A stretch of DNA of 64,000 nucleotides from Apoda limacodes (lineage: Eukaryota > Arthropoda > Insecta > Lepidoptera > Limacodidae), in the NCBI GenBank assembly GCA_946406115.1, contig OX291547.1:19907001-19971000 (forward strand). Direction: 5' to 3'. Positions 48,491-60,800 of the stretch are shown piece by piece. The position numbers were made by a program, and so were the translations under genes. The stretch's first letter is position 1. Each line of letters starts with the position of its first letter. The notes under the pieces were generated by a model. It did no database searches. It was given only the letters and a program-made list of their open reading frames with translations, and had not been told where the DNA came from.

Positions 48491-50384
48491 AATAAAATTC
48501 ACAAATCTCCAAAGTTAAACGGCCATGGCTGCGACACGGCCAACCTCCTATTTTTTTTAAATCGAGAACCAATATAACATTTTTGGAAGAAACTGAAAAT
48601 AAACATTATTCTAGAACGGGTATCATCAATGACGTAAGTCCTTCTTAACTGATTTCATTTATGTATCGCTTTTTCTGTAGGTTGGTTATGTACACTACGT
48701 GACTAGAATTAAATTACGTCATCAGACTGCTGTTGGTCTACAAATACAGTTGGTTCATTTTGTACCGCTTTGTGAAGGAATCAGGCACTCCTAACAAAAT
48801 CAAATTTACTTAAATTTAAAATTCTGCGAGGATTTTGTTCAGGAATGAGACTCGTTACTCCACATAATTGGATTTGCTTTGAATGTTAACTGATTTTCGA
48901 CGTTAACTTCCTTCCTCAAAATGTGCCTATTCATTTTCAAAGTATTATATTCGTAATAATTTTACATTGTGCTTTGCTAACTTTTGAAAATGGAATACTA
49001 TATTTGTTGTGTGGTAGGCTATTAAAGTTCAAACATGTTATTACCTTTATTTATCAGTGTGCTTTGTATAAAACAATTTTGAAAGTTGTCATTTTTTACT
49101 TTTGAGTGACGAATTAAAAGACGTACACTAAAAACATCCATACCCGTAACAAAATTTTATACAACCATCGAAATAAGACTTATATGGTTTTCTCATAGAT
49201 ACCATTGTCATAACTGGACAACACAGGAAGTACCAGCTTTCAAATAAAAAAATAATTATAAAAATCGGTTCACCCATTCGAAAGTTCTGAGGTAACTAAC
49301 ATAAAATTGAGAACCTTTAAGTCAGGTCAGTATCTATTTTCTAGATATTGATATAAACATATATGTATAACATGGATCGGAACTTCGTTACTGTTTGACC
49401 AAAGAAGAAGAGGGACATTGAAACTTGACGCAACGAAGTGTTTTAGCGGTTTTGATGGATAAAGGTTTTTTTGTTGTAGATTTTGCTTTAACTCTCCACT
49501 AGAAGGCGCCTGAGATTAAGGGCAGAACAACGTCTACTTGGACTGCTAGTTAAGTATAGAACTATTGGGATGGTAGGGCGTGTTAATAGCTGCACTTAGA
49601 CCTGGATGAATAAACTGGTGTAAATTTTAAATATTTAGATTTCAAAAATCTTACATTTTACAAGAAATAAATTAACCAAACAATTAGTAAAACAGCAGTG
49701 CCTTTGCCCATCTACAATAGAAGCATTCTGCGTCGCTACCAACTATATAGGTTTCATTTGCGTGGACTTTCTTCGAGTAATCATTAAAACAACTAATTAC
49801 ATTACTTAATTAAATTTTAAGTGGCACTAACTAAGTTACGGTTAAAATTCACGAAATATATTTTTGCGGGCTGTGAATATCATAAAGATGTAACTAATGA
49901 TATAGCTGTTTGTTTTTTTAAATGTAATTATTTTTATTATATTTATAATATTTTCATTACGTTGTACTTTTATTTATTTTTGGAACCCTAAGCTAGTTCC
50001 TTAAAGCTGTACCAGTATAAGTCCACATTTTTCTTGGTCAGCAAGGTATTGTAACAATTCAATCCTTCTTGCGACCGAAGAAATTGGATCAAACTCGGTA
50101 AGTTGGTTCCCCTAGGAAATAACACGCAATTTTATTGTTTCCTATATTCAGCAAAAGTTGAATAGGTACGTATGTATGACATACTTTTAACCTATAAAAA
50201 GTATTTGTATGGCCAAGTTGTTGTTTTATTTATTTAATAAATTATTTCGTAATATTAAGTTGTCTTAAGACTTTTTTTTATTACAAATATAGGTGCAAAC
50301 AATTTTACATTTAGGTACACACTACACCAGCCCTCATCTTATTTAACCCAAGATTACTAGACTATCACAAAAATTACGACGGCA
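48491..50384. other. AT-rich non-coding stretch
   Basis: No gene or recognisable repeat is seen here. Confidence 0.4.
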
Positions 50385-50475
50385 ATATTTCTTTTCCCAG
50401 AAAAATCAAAGTTCGCATTCTACCTCAGCAGGGATGCCCCATAGTACCTTCCTTATTTGCTGTGTCAGATGCAAA
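50385..50475 (+). pseudogene. Possible RT motif-B remnant
   Basis: One frame reads KIKVRILPQQGCPIVPSLFA, resembling the RT motif V-P-Q-G-C-P-x-S-P-L-L-F with an extra glutamine. Nothing else of the enzyme remains nearby. Confidence 0.35.
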
Positions 50476-50949
50476 ATAGTTAGAGACTTAGTTGAATTCC
50501 GAGAGCTGCAACGGCTGCTAAAGTAGAATCCTGAGCGGAGCGAGGATCAAGATGATTTCTTTTTACATGTTAAGCCCTAACAATGTAAATGTTCGTTAAT
50601 TTGTAGTAATAACATATTAAAACAAAAAGTTTGTCTGTATCTCTGTCAAGATCCTTTTACTTAAGAACGCGTAAAGGTATCAAGTTAAAATTAATATCAA
50701 ATATTAAAACCTACGGTAACTTAAAGCTGTAAAAAAATTAAGCTTCTAAGTCAATGCATTAAAAAAATATTGCAGTTTTTGACGCATATTGTGATACAAA
50801 TAAATCAAAACCTATGGGGTAGTCCTGTTGACCTAGAATTATAAAATTTGGCAAGAAGCAAGATGTTCCATCACAAATATAGAAAAAATTCAAAAACTGA
50901 TAAATAAGGCATAAACATGTGAGACTTGATCTCATGATGGAATAACTAT

Positions 50950-51010
50950 CTACATATAAGTTTGTACGGAACCTTCGGCACGCGAACCAGACTCGCACTT
51001 GCCCGGCTTT
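50950..51010 (-). mobile_element. SINE fragment, minus strand
   Basis: gtacggaaccttcggcacgc gaaccagactcgcacttgcc is the inverse of the ggttccgtgcc family head. Confidence 0.5.
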
Positions 51011-51824
51011 ATTTTAATGTCGTATTTTTTACGAATGTTGAGTAATAACGTCACCCGTAGGATAGCTTAGTAATCTATGATTAATATCTTAAAAATATTC
51101 AAATTGTGCCTAAACACTTCGACTGACAATCGTATCGCAATATAGATATTGCAATTTTGGTTTTTGTATCCAAAAATAAGAATAGATAGATGTATCTTTA
51201 TTTCATACTATAGATTTAGTTAAAAGTAATTGATACATTCTATAAAAAAATACATACTAAGGCAGCCTTATCGCTTAAAGGCGATCTCTGCCAGGCGACC
51301 TGTAGGCAAAAAAACGCAATACAAAAATTTGAATATAAACAAATATTTATTTATATATATAAATAAATATACATATATATATATAAATAGCAAAAAAGAA
51401 CCTAGTATACTATAAATAATGGTGTAGGATTGAATTGACTTTTTATCTGTTTTAGGGAAATATATAAAGATTGAGCCTTTTTAATGGACATTAATAATAA
51501 AATAGCGTAAATCTGTTATTTTCAGAGGAACAAGGAAAAAATAATTTTGAGCATCCATTTTACATGTTAACGTTCACTTATCGCCATTGTTAGGCCCGTG
51601 CTAGTGGTCGGAAGCCAATTGTCACGGCCGGAAGTCGTTATTGACATCAAAAGCCCATTAAATCATTTTTGCACAGAACAATATTAGCTTAGGACTAAAT
51701 ATTAAAGAGGATTTTTATCTATAGGTAATGTGTTTTTAAATAATAAAAAGTATCTATGAGATTTTAAATAACTAGGTATGAGTCGTAATATAACTTTTAA
51801 AGACCTCTTTTATATGTTGACTCA
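51011..51824. other. AT-rich non-coding stretch
   Basis: A simple (TA)-rich low-complexity tract occupies 51340-51390. No gene is seen. Confidence 0.4.
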
Positions 51825-52380
51825 GCAGTTATTTGTCACCGCACGAGGACACATCCTCCATCCACAACCTTAGGGAATAAAGGCTTAGACCATAGTCCAC
51901 CACACCGGCCAAGTGCCTAACAGAATTTTCAAGCCGCCCATAAGGCTGCTGACTTAGGTTAATAACAGCTGCTGTCATATGGTCATGTGACAATCAGGAC
52001 AACAGCCAGGTTCGATGGTTTAACGTGCCCTACAAAGTGCGAAGGTGCTCAGAAAAATGCGTTTGATCCCCACCGACAGACTGAACGGCGGGGAATTTCA
52101 AGCGTTTTTTTCCACGGTGTGCCTTGCGGAACTGAGAGCGTTCTTTTTCGCAGGGCACAACTAGTAACGCTTAGGTTGTGGAATGAGCTCCTTGCCAAGG
52201 TTTTCTCTAAGTGCTACAGAACGGGGTTTATCAAGAAATAAGTTATTAGATTTTTGCAGGGTTGGCAACGTGCGAGTGATGCCCTAGGTGTTGCAAGCGT
52301 CTATAAGCTGCAGTAACAGCTAACCATCAGGCGGGCCGTAAACTTGTTTGCCACCTCATGTTTATGGCATAAAAAACTAA
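51825..52380 (+). repeat. SINE fragment followed by a non-LTR 3' end
   Basis: 51830-51930 resembles the distal part of the 42450 SINE (cttagaccatagtccaccac). 52085-52241 then reads LVTLRLWNELLAKVFSK, the ORF2 end of the 56515 family, followed by gtgttgcaagcgtctataag and cttgtttgccacctcatg. Both are decayed copies. Confidence 0.6.
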
Positions 52381-52444
52381 AAATCCAAAAAAAATGTAAC
52401 CGACTTCAAAAAAAGAGTTATTTCCAAAATAATAAAATGTGCCA

Positions 52445-52535
52445 CTCTATAGCTTTCACCTATTTAGATACTGACCACCCCGGACGTTACTTAATTTTCT
52501 ATATCGTTTCTGACAGACTATACGGTACTTTTATA
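52445..52535 (-). pseudogene. 5S rRNA-like fragment
   Basis: On the minus strand, gaaaattaagtaacgtccgg ggtggtcagtatctaaat resembles the internal control region of 5S rRNA (A box to C box). It is related to 61478-61560 and is probably a SINE remnant. Confidence 0.45.
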
Positions 52536-53554
52536 TATTGAAAATATATTTTCTCTTCACTACAAACCATTTCTGGCATAAGATAAACTCGCGGGACTAA
52601 TTCTAAGGTTAGGTACTATATAACGAAATCTCAAGAAAGTTAAATTTTCGCTGAATGTTTTGCTACAATTTGTCAACTTTCTCGCCTCTGAATTAGCAAC
52701 ATCTCGTACAAAATTCATAGCAAACAAATGGAAGCAACGTTTTCCGACTTAATTTCGCAGGCTACAAGCGTTTGAGTTGTTAAAGATTTATTTGCATCAC
52801 AAAACGTAAAGTCGAGGGAACGAGAGTCGTTAATCGGAGTGAAGCAAAACTTTTACACGACTGCAAATAGTATTGCCACTGTTAAATTGTCTTTATGTGG
52901 TTTTTTGTTTTTACGATGTTTGGGTTTAATAAACGTTTAAATGACTTGTTTACAAATTACATCGAATTATATAAATTTATATAAAAAAATATCGGAAGGT
53001 CAACGTCGTGTTTTGATAGACCTAATTATCGATTTGATATATAAGACAGTACGGATTTAAAAAAAAAATCACAGTTTATATACCACTAAGGTGGCAAACA
53101 AGCTAACGGTCCGCCTGTTGGTTAGCAGTCAATTGTTAAATTTCCTTTCGCCTATACGTAATGTATTTTTGGAATACTACGCGTTTAGTGAATAGGTAAG
53201 CTTTTTTCACAACTGTTTTCGTTTTAAAAATATTCACCCTCCGCCACTGCTAAATAACAATTTTGCAGGATTGAAATTAAAATTAGAATTTGTTTTTAGT
53301 ATTCCGTGGTTATAAAAGGTTATATAGTTATGACATATCCGTCCATCAATCCACGTTTTACTCAAAAACTACTGGCATATGATGTCTACGATACAAATTT
53401 GTACAACAGAAACTTGAAATCTAGAATAATGTAGTGTAAAACAAACCTCTTAATATGTACTGCTGAGAGTTCCCAAATGCTAGAAATCGAAACGATGTTG
53501 TTAATTTCATAATAATTTTGTAAATTACTACACAGGATTAGGAAAATGATTCTA
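52536..53554. other. AT-rich stretch with a non-LTR 3' tail at 53075-53150
   Basis: 'ataccactaaggtggcaaac' at 53080 is the inverse of the common 3' tail. 52785-52845 is a dispersed repeat similar in inverse to 23940-24000. No gene is seen. Confidence 0.45.
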
Positions 53555-54105
53555 TCCTGCTAGTCCTACTAATATTATAAATGTGAAAGTATGTCTGGAT
53601 AGATGGATAGATGTTAGTTACTCTATAACGACTGAACGGATCGTTATGAAAATTGGCACACATATTCGTTACTACCACTAACATATACTTTGTTTACTGA
53701 AAAATTCAAAATTTCCCGTGGAATTAACAAACTATATCTACAGCTATAGCTTACTTTAGCAGACTTTATTAGTATAATCAATAAGTTAACTGAGAAGTTC
53801 CACGCCGATAATAAATTTAGGACTAGCGGAGCCGCTGGCAAAATATAGTTGTTCATATAATCTATACTAATATTATAAATGGGAAAGTAACCCTGTGTGT
53901 GTCTATCTATCTTTGCGTTTAAGCCGCTGTACCCATTAAGATGAAATTTGTTATGGAGATAGTTTAAGTGCCGAGAAAGGACATAATTTACTTATAAATG
54001 TCAAATGTGAGTCGGTTTTTTTTTGTAATTGCCGTTGTAAGCCCACATCGATAACCAAATTGCACACATTACATAGAGCAGGCAAATGCTAGTTAACTAC
54101 CTACC
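53555..54105 (+). repeat. Two adjacent copies of the dispersed lepidopteran repeat
   Basis: Copy one begins ctagtcctactaatattata at 53560 and ends ggagccgctggcaaaatata at about 53848. Copy two begins tatactaatattataaatgg at 53862, contains gaaatttgttatggagatag, and ends gcaggcaaatgctagtta at about 54095. Both are non-coding. Confidence 0.6.
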
Positions 54106-55299
54106 TATAATTTTGCCGTTGTTTTACAACGTATGTTAAATAATTATCCCTTACCACCATGACACCATTGTTAATAGAAAAATATGCAGATGTTCTCTTT
54201 TTAAAATCATTGCAATGAAGTGGTCGATATCACTAAAAAAGGTCTCGCAAATTTTATGTATTTTACACAGCCGATACCAAGCTAACAAGCTTTGAAAAAT
54301 TAATTAAATTGACTGCTGCTTCACAAGAGCTCTCAGAGGCTGTAGCTTGCTTTGCTCTTTTAAACTTTAATAATTTAATTTATACCATTCTAAGGTTACT
54401 AGCGCTGCTTTCCTTAATTGAATAGGTATACCTAGATAGTATCCCGTGCTCGTATTCCCTAGAGGGAGGTTACTTTTAACGGACGCACTAACATTCACTA
54501 TTTACTGGTAATGACTATTCCGGCCTTCGTTTGGAATAGGAGGTAAGGGTCGTTCGTATTTAAACTATCCCTAAAAGTGTTCATAACATGCTGGTTGACT
54601 TTGTAAAAGCTGTTTTACATTCTATTCGTCTTGGGTAAAGGTTGTTGTTAGTAATTATTACTATTATACGTAGTACTACTAGACACGTTGTCCTATACCG
54701 AAATCGGGGTTTTTTTTTACCCGTGGTACTAACCAACCAATAAATTTAATTTTCTCTTTTAAAAAATAAAAAGAAATCTTTTTATCTTTCAAGAAGGTCT
54801 TGTTAAAATAACAATATAATCACATTTAAAAAATATTTGATATTCTCTTTTTGAATTTTTTTTTTTTAATTATACTCTTCTCGTTAAAACTACAAACTTC
54901 AGGTGACAAAATATAAAGGGCTATATCTCAGTAACTATTGACTAGTGGATTCTTTACAAAAGTTTTAGATCTCATCAAGATCTTCATTACGGATGGCAGC
55001 TGTTAAACTAGAAATGGCTTAATCTCCGGAACTGTTGATCGCAGACTAGAAGTTTCTTTATACTAGCGTTAGATCTTATCACGATATTCATTACACATGA
55101 CAGCTGTCTGACTAAAGACTACACATTAATTTTATTTTTTATATTACAACTTACAACAGTTATTTCGCTCTCTGAGTGACCGCTCTTTGCTACTCTTTAG
55201 AACTACGAGTACTAGAGCCTTAAGTTATGTATTTAGTTATCAAAACTGTATTCTTGTGATTTTTGTTTCCCAAAGAAAGTAAAATAAAATAACATAAAT
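54106..55299. other. AT-rich non-coding stretch
   Basis: 54905-55130 holds a loose duplication (ctcatcaagatcttcattac ggatggcagctg / cttatcacgatattcattac acatgacagctg). No gene is seen. Confidence 0.4.
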
Positions 55300-55640
55300 T
55301 CTAAACTAATACATATTATAAACGCGGAAGTTTGAATGGATGAATGTTTGCTACTCAATCACGCTTAAAGTCTGAACGAATCTGGATGAAATTTGGCAAC
55401 AGAGATAAATTATAGTCTGTAATAGCACATACTCGAAGACTTATAGCTTTTTATTTCAGAAAATGCAAAAGTTTTCGCGGGAATAACTATAACTGAATCC
55501 CACATGAACGAACCGTAGCTACAGGTGTATCTTTCTATAACAAACTTTTTTAGTTTAATCAAGGACTTAGTGTAGGAATCCCACGCTGATACCACATTCA
55601 GTCTTGGGTGTGAATATCACCCCTTAAGAGGGCCCCTAAC
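55300..55640 (+). repeat. Dispersed lepidopteran repeat copy
   Basis: tacatattataaacgcggaa gtttg, gaatctggatgaaatttggc and tttttagtttaatcaagg are the usual blocks. The right end drifts into a 39470-type segment (ccccttaagagggcccctaa). Confidence 0.5.
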
Positions 55641-56288
55641 TCGCATATACATTTTTTTATGGGCCTTAAGCTGAAATCGACAATGTTAATTTCAAATAGA
55701 GTGCATTTTTCAGTGGCAAAAATATATTATAGATTTGCCAACAGCTTAGCTTAAAAAGTGTAAAATAATTAAGTACAATTATATCACATAAGATATTAAA
55801 ATTCTATTACAGTAATTTTCTAGCTTTATAGTTACTTAACATTTTATAAAATAAATTATGTTCCCGCTACTAGTTGATAAGGAGTTATGAGAATTTAAAA
55901 CAGAAAAACGAAAGGTTCGGCCGTTATATTTTTAAAGCGATGTTTTAACAGATATCTTAAAACAAATACAGTAATTTGGTAGTTAAAGAATATAGAAAGT
56001 TATGCTATTTTTTTAGTCTGAAACTTGCAATAGGAAAGTGGAAACGATTTTAAAAAGGAGCAGAAAACTGCACATTCAAGTAGGGTGCAGCCTTAAACGG
56101 TTTACGTGACTTTTGAACTAAACGGCTTTGACAACAGCTGGGGTTTGAAAATCAGCGCTATGTTGCAAAACAGTCAATGTAAATTGAGGTTATAAAAAGA
56201 TTGCATTTATCAAGTATTGTGTTATTGTCTCCTCTTATCATCCTTCCTCATTAGTCACGCAACAAAAAGTACTCTTTATCACCTATAA
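55641..56288. other. AT-rich non-coding stretch
   Basis: No gene or recognisable repeat is seen here. Confidence 0.4.
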
Positions 56289-56400
56289 GGCTGGCATTGC
56301 TTGCCAGCCTTCATACGTCCCCACTGCTAGGGCACGGCCTTGTTATTGGCCTTGCCAATAGTCGCATTAGTAATATTGAATCTAAAAATTTGTCAAAGTG
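56289..56400. repeat. Perfect short hairpin and SINE scrap
   Basis: ggctggca-ttgct-tgccagcc (56289-56309) is a perfect 8-bp stem. It is followed by ttcatacgtccccactgcta gggcacgg, the end block of the 42450 SINE. Confidence 0.5.
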
Positions 56401-56514
56401 TGTGTTTCGCCCTCCTATTTCACAGTGATATTAGTGCGAGCGCGCGACGATATTTACGATAAGGTGCGTTCTCAGAGTTATTGAACGGCAAGTTTATCGT
56501 CGGGTGATCACACG

Positions 56515-57085
56515 GCGTTGAAACTGAACGTATCCCAGGGCGGGAGGGGTCATTGGCAGAAGCTTGTGAATAATATGGAGCCCCATATGGAGTACTGCTG
56601 CCATCTTTGGGCGAGTGCACCGGGATACCAGCTTGGCCCATTTGACTCGGTTCAACGAGGAGCTGTGAGAATTGTCGACGATCCCAAACTCACTTGCCGT
56701 ATCGATCCCTTAAGTCTGAGGAGAGACTTTGCCTCCCTGTATGTGTTATACCGCTTGAACAATGGGATGTGTTCTGAGGAATTGTTCCAAGTAATGCTTA
56801 CGGGTACTTTCTACTATCTCACCGCTCGCCATCGGCAGGGAATTCATTCTCACACTTTAGAACTGAAATGGTCGCGTACAGTGCGATTTCAGAGAAACTT
56901 CATCCCGCGAAAGCTTAGGCTGTGGAATGAGCTCCCTGCCAAGGTTATCTCTAAGGAATACAGAATAGGGTTCTTCAAGAAATAAGTTATTAGATTTTTG
57001 AATGGTGTTGTAAGCGTCCATAGGCTACGGTGACAACTTGCCATCAGGCGCACCGTAAGTTGTTCGCCACTTTAGTGGTATAAAA
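56515..57085 (+). pseudogene. 5'-truncated non-LTR, longest copy of this RT family
   Basis: An uninterrupted frame of 155 codons (56518-56985) begins with unrelated-looking residues and then reads MEPHMEYCCHLWASAPGYQL, RGAVRIVDDPKLTCRIDPLS, FASLYVLYRLNNGMCSEELF, RHRQGIHSHTLELKWSRTVR and LRLWNELPAKVISKEYR. This is the RT C-terminal region without the catalytic palm. The 3' UTR and tail (gttcgccactttagtggtat aaaaaaa) end at 57085. The frame is intact only because the copy is truncated, so it cannot encode an active enzyme. Related copies are at 14914, 36828, 52085 and 63906. Confidence 0.8.
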
Positions 57086-57145
57086 AAAACAATGTATGTT
57101 ATTAAAATAAATAAATGTAATGAAAAAAATAATAACAGAGCAAAG

Positions 57146-57260
57146 ATGTAGTTGGGATTTTCATCAGCCAGACTTGTGCTTCGATAGCACAATTGGTAGA
57201 GCACCTACACAGAATGTAAGGAGTTGCAGGTTCAAGTACTGTCTCGAGATTAATCTTTTG
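57146..57260 (+). mobile_element. tRNA-like SINE head
   Basis: tagcacaattggtagagcac is a good A box and gcaggttcaagtac a weak B box, spaced as in a tRNA. The cloverleaf is not restorable and no intact tRNA 3' end follows, so it is a tRNA-derived SINE or pseudo-tRNA. Confidence 0.55.
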
Positions 57261-57304
57261 ACAGCATCTTTTCTATGAAAATATTTATTTATATTATAAA
57301 TAAA

Positions 57305-57555
57305 TAAATATTTTTGGACATTACACACAGCGCCGTAAAGTAAGCAAAGCTTGTGTTATGGGTACCAGACAACGGATATAAATACATATATATTACTTTT
57401 TTTTTTGTAAATACATACACATCATACATTAGTACACCCAGACTCAAGACAAACACAAATGTTTAACACATAAATGTTTGTCCAGTGCGGGAATCGAACC
57501 CACACCCTCTGCACGGCAGTCCATCACACTACCAACTAGGCTGCGAGGGAGTCTT
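57305..57555 (-). mobile_element. tRNA-headed SINE, copy 1
   Basis: Minus strand: cgcagcctagttggtagtgt (A box) and gggtgtgggttcgattcccg (B box), then a body with acaaacatttatgtg and a tail near 57310. A second copy with the same order lies at 58378-58605. Confidence 0.7.
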
Positions 57556-57651
57556 GATAATAACAATCAAAAATTTATTGTAAAATAAAAAAAACAACTT
57601 TTTTTAAAAAAATACAATATGCTGTAATAACTCCTATTCTAATAATAGTAC

Positions 57652-57657
57652 TTTATT
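57652..57657 (-). terminator. Poly(A) signal of the NDUFV2-like gene
   Basis: AATAAA on the minus strand lies about 58 bp past the stop codon at 57715, a normal distance for a 3' UTR signal. Confidence 0.5.
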
Positions 57658-57714
57658 TAGAATAGGAGAGATACGTATTTGTTGCACAATAGACTCATCT
57701 TTTAGGCATGGTTT

Positions 57715-57820
57715 TTATTTGTCTTCCTTCAGAGCTCGTTGAATACCGTAACCTGGGTTTGGTGGAGGGTCCAATAAACTGGTTAAGCCTGTAATAGGCT
57801 CAGCAGCAAATCTTCCACTT
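57715..57820 (-). CDS. NDUFV2-like, last exon
   Basis: The acceptor is tgatacag|aagtgg. The first base completes a glutamine codon begun in the previous exon. The exon then reads [17 protein letters not shown] and [17 protein letters not shown] before TAA. SGRF..EP and the proline-rich PGxG end are hallmarks of the family's C-terminus. Confidence 0.88.
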
Positions 57821-60800
57821 CTGTATCAGGAATAATTATTATTTTAATCTATTCTAATATAATAAATGCGAACGTGAGTTACTTTTTGTTTATTTGTCCT
57901 TTCTTCACGTCGCAAGAGAGTATACTATAAAGATGGAGAACGACAAAGGCTTTGGCTTGGCTTTTGGAAAATCTAAAAGTTCTCTCAGAAATAATTATAA
58001 TAATAAAAAAACAGGTTGCACTCCGGGAGTGCCGGCAGAAGTGAAAACATACTCGCTATTTACTTCCCATCACTTCTTATTCATATTTATTTATTAAAAA
58101 TAATAACTTTTGTTTATTTACTTTTTTGACGTTGTATATTTGACAGCTCAATCTGTCATAGGATTAAAATCCCATATCCAACCTCCCTGTACTACTCATA
58201 ATCGCCATATACTAAAAATAAAAACTAACCTAATGTAAATAAAGGTCACGTGTCCTAACGCGAGTGACATCTTACGAATTTTCGATTAGGACACGTGACC
58301 TGACGTGAGTTTAACAGTTTTTACCCATCACAAAAAAAGTGCACAGCGCCGCTAAAGAAGTTTTCACTTCAATAATATTTTTTTGGACATATCACACAGC
58401 GCCATCTTGTCCCAAACTAAGTAAAGTTTGTATTATGAGAACCAGGCAACGGAAACAAATACTTACATACTTTTTTTCTTGGAAACATACATAAGACTCA
58501 ACACAAACACAAATCTTTACCACATAAATGTTTGTCCGGTCCGGGAATCAAACCCACACCCACTGCCGGCCACACTGCCAATTAGGCTGCGAGGTAGTCA
58601 AAAGAGGGAGGAAAAAAAAATTATTAAATATTATAACCGAATTCTATAACGTTACTGTATACTGTAACTTGTATAGCAACTTCTTTATAGTAATCAAGGA
58701 GTTTCCTTAGATATGCCACGCTGATAATCGATTTTAGAAGCTACGGGCTAAAGTTAGCAGTTGATATAAGAAACTTCAAACGTGCTACTTAATTATTTTT
58801 GCAAATCCCCTTAGAAAGTTGTTATTGTATGTAGCAGTTTTATAAGATATGGTTTTAAAATATAGCAGCATTAACGACAGCAAATTGCAATTCAAATTGT
58901 AAAAACAAATAATTTTAAATTATTTAAAAGAGTAACTGTGACTTAAATACAAATTACGTAAGTGATCAGTTAGTAGTCCTAGAAAATTGTTATTGTATGT
59001 ATATCTGCACGGTTTTTATTTCTAGAAGGGGGTTACTAATGGCTAGATAAACAATTGCATCATAATCTGGGGAACAGTCTCTTTCACCAAACAATTTAGT
59101 CCTGTATGGCAGGGGGTGAGCTCATCGACGCAAAACCACTTCTTATGCAGTTTGTCTGGACTAAGGTGGTTTTATATATGTCCCATAAGTCATAAATATC
59201 AGCCTTAATGTAATAAGTACTAAATAAAAGTCCTGGGACAAAATAATCTACCCCAATTACCATTGGCCACACATGATTGGGCAGGGTAGTAATTATGTGT
59301 GGCCAATGGTAATTGGGGTAAATTATTCTGTCTGACAAACTGCATAAGAAGCGGTGTTGCGTCGATGAGCTCACCCCGTCATACAGATCTAAATTAGTTG
59401 GTGAAAGAAACTGTTCCCCAGATTATGATTTGGGTGTGTATCTAGCCATTGGTTACCCCTTCTAAGTCAAAGTCAAAAAAGTCAAAGTCAAAATGGTTTA
59501 TTCAAATAAGGATTTTACAATCACTTTTGAATCGTCAAAGTTATAAAATATTATTTTTTGAACCCTCCCACCTTCCCGCCGGTTCACAATGTTGTTGATT
59601 TCTACCGAGAAGAATCCGGCAAGAAACTCGATAGTTACTCTTTTAAAAACACTATCAATAATACAAATAAACTAAAATACAATTAATGTTTTATATAAAA
59701 AAATTTTAGACGTACAATTTTATGTTTTTTCCATTTTAATTTGGTTTACCTATGCATCCTGTAATTGAGCATCATCAGTCCCAAGGATTTTTATCATTAA
59801 CATAGTCTGAAATATTGTAGTATGCCTTTTTACAAAGTACCTGCTTGATAAAAGATTTAAATTTACTTATTGATAGATTTTGAATTTTATTGGGAACTTT
59901 GTTATAAAAGTGTATACATTGCCCCATAAAAGAGTTACTTATTTTGTGTAGACGTGTATCATGCACCAACAGCTTATTTTTACTTCTAGTATTTACTTTG
60001 TGAACGTCACTTTTCTTGCTGAAACTATTGATATTTTTATGTACATATAAAAGATTTTCATATATGTACTGCGACACTAAAGTTAAAATTTTTACTTCCC
60101 TAAACCTATCCCTCAGAGATATCCTAGATCCTAATTTATAAATAGCACGAATTGCCCTTTTTTGTAACAAAAATATTGTATTTACATCAGCAGCGCTACC
60201 CCACAATAGGATACCATATGTCATTAATCTATAGAAATAGCTAAAATATACTATTTTTGCAGTGTTATTTCTAGAAATAAAAAGCATGCAGATATACATA
60301 CAATAACAATTTTCTAGGACTACTAACTGATCACTTACGTAATTTCTATTTAAGTCACAGTTACTCTTTTAAATAATTTAAATTTTTTTTTTACAATTTG
60401 AATTGCAATTTGCTGTCGTTAATGCTGCTATATTTTAAAATCATATCTTATGAAACTGCTACTAATTGATTTACCAAGACAATATTAAAAAAATACACGA
60501 ACTTAAAAAAATTACTTAAAAGTAAGTACGAAAATCAAAATATTATTTAAGTGAACGCTTACTGGGGTCCAGCACGTGGTATTCCGCCATATTTTAAAAT
60601 ATGCACTATTTTCGCAACGTCACACAACGTTAAATCTTCCTGAAAATACACAAAGCATTGTTAAAGGCTAATTGTTAACAACTGCTGTCTTGTTTGAAGA
60701 TATTGATCATGCAGATTCTTTTATTCTTCAGAATTTGTAAAATATAGGATTTTAATAGTTATGTGTGTTTAATCTAATTTACATGATTCCAACAGCACTG

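Larger units (their letters stand above)
58831..60462. mobile_element. Large foldback transposon in an NDUFV2-like intron
   Basis: The outer arms gtagcagttttataagatat … (from 58831) and the inverse ending at 60462 continue for about 630 bp on the left side, through caaattgcaattcaaattg, aagtgatcagttagtagtcc tag, taatctggggaacagtctct and tgagctcatcgacgcaa. An inner hairpin (ccccaattaccattggccac acat / inverse) lies at about 59250-59320. The right arm is interrupted by an 804-bp retrotransposon insert, and without it the element is about 830 bp and almost wholly palindromic. No transposase is present and the target duplication is unclear. Confidence 0.8.

Noticed and set aside
56518..56985. A host protein-coding gene of 155 codons
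   Set aside because: It matches the C-terminal region of a non-LTR RT and ends in that family's 3' tail.
57178..57260. A functional tRNA gene
   Set aside because: The B box is weak, arms do not pair into a full cloverleaf, and similar heads occur as SINEs nearby.
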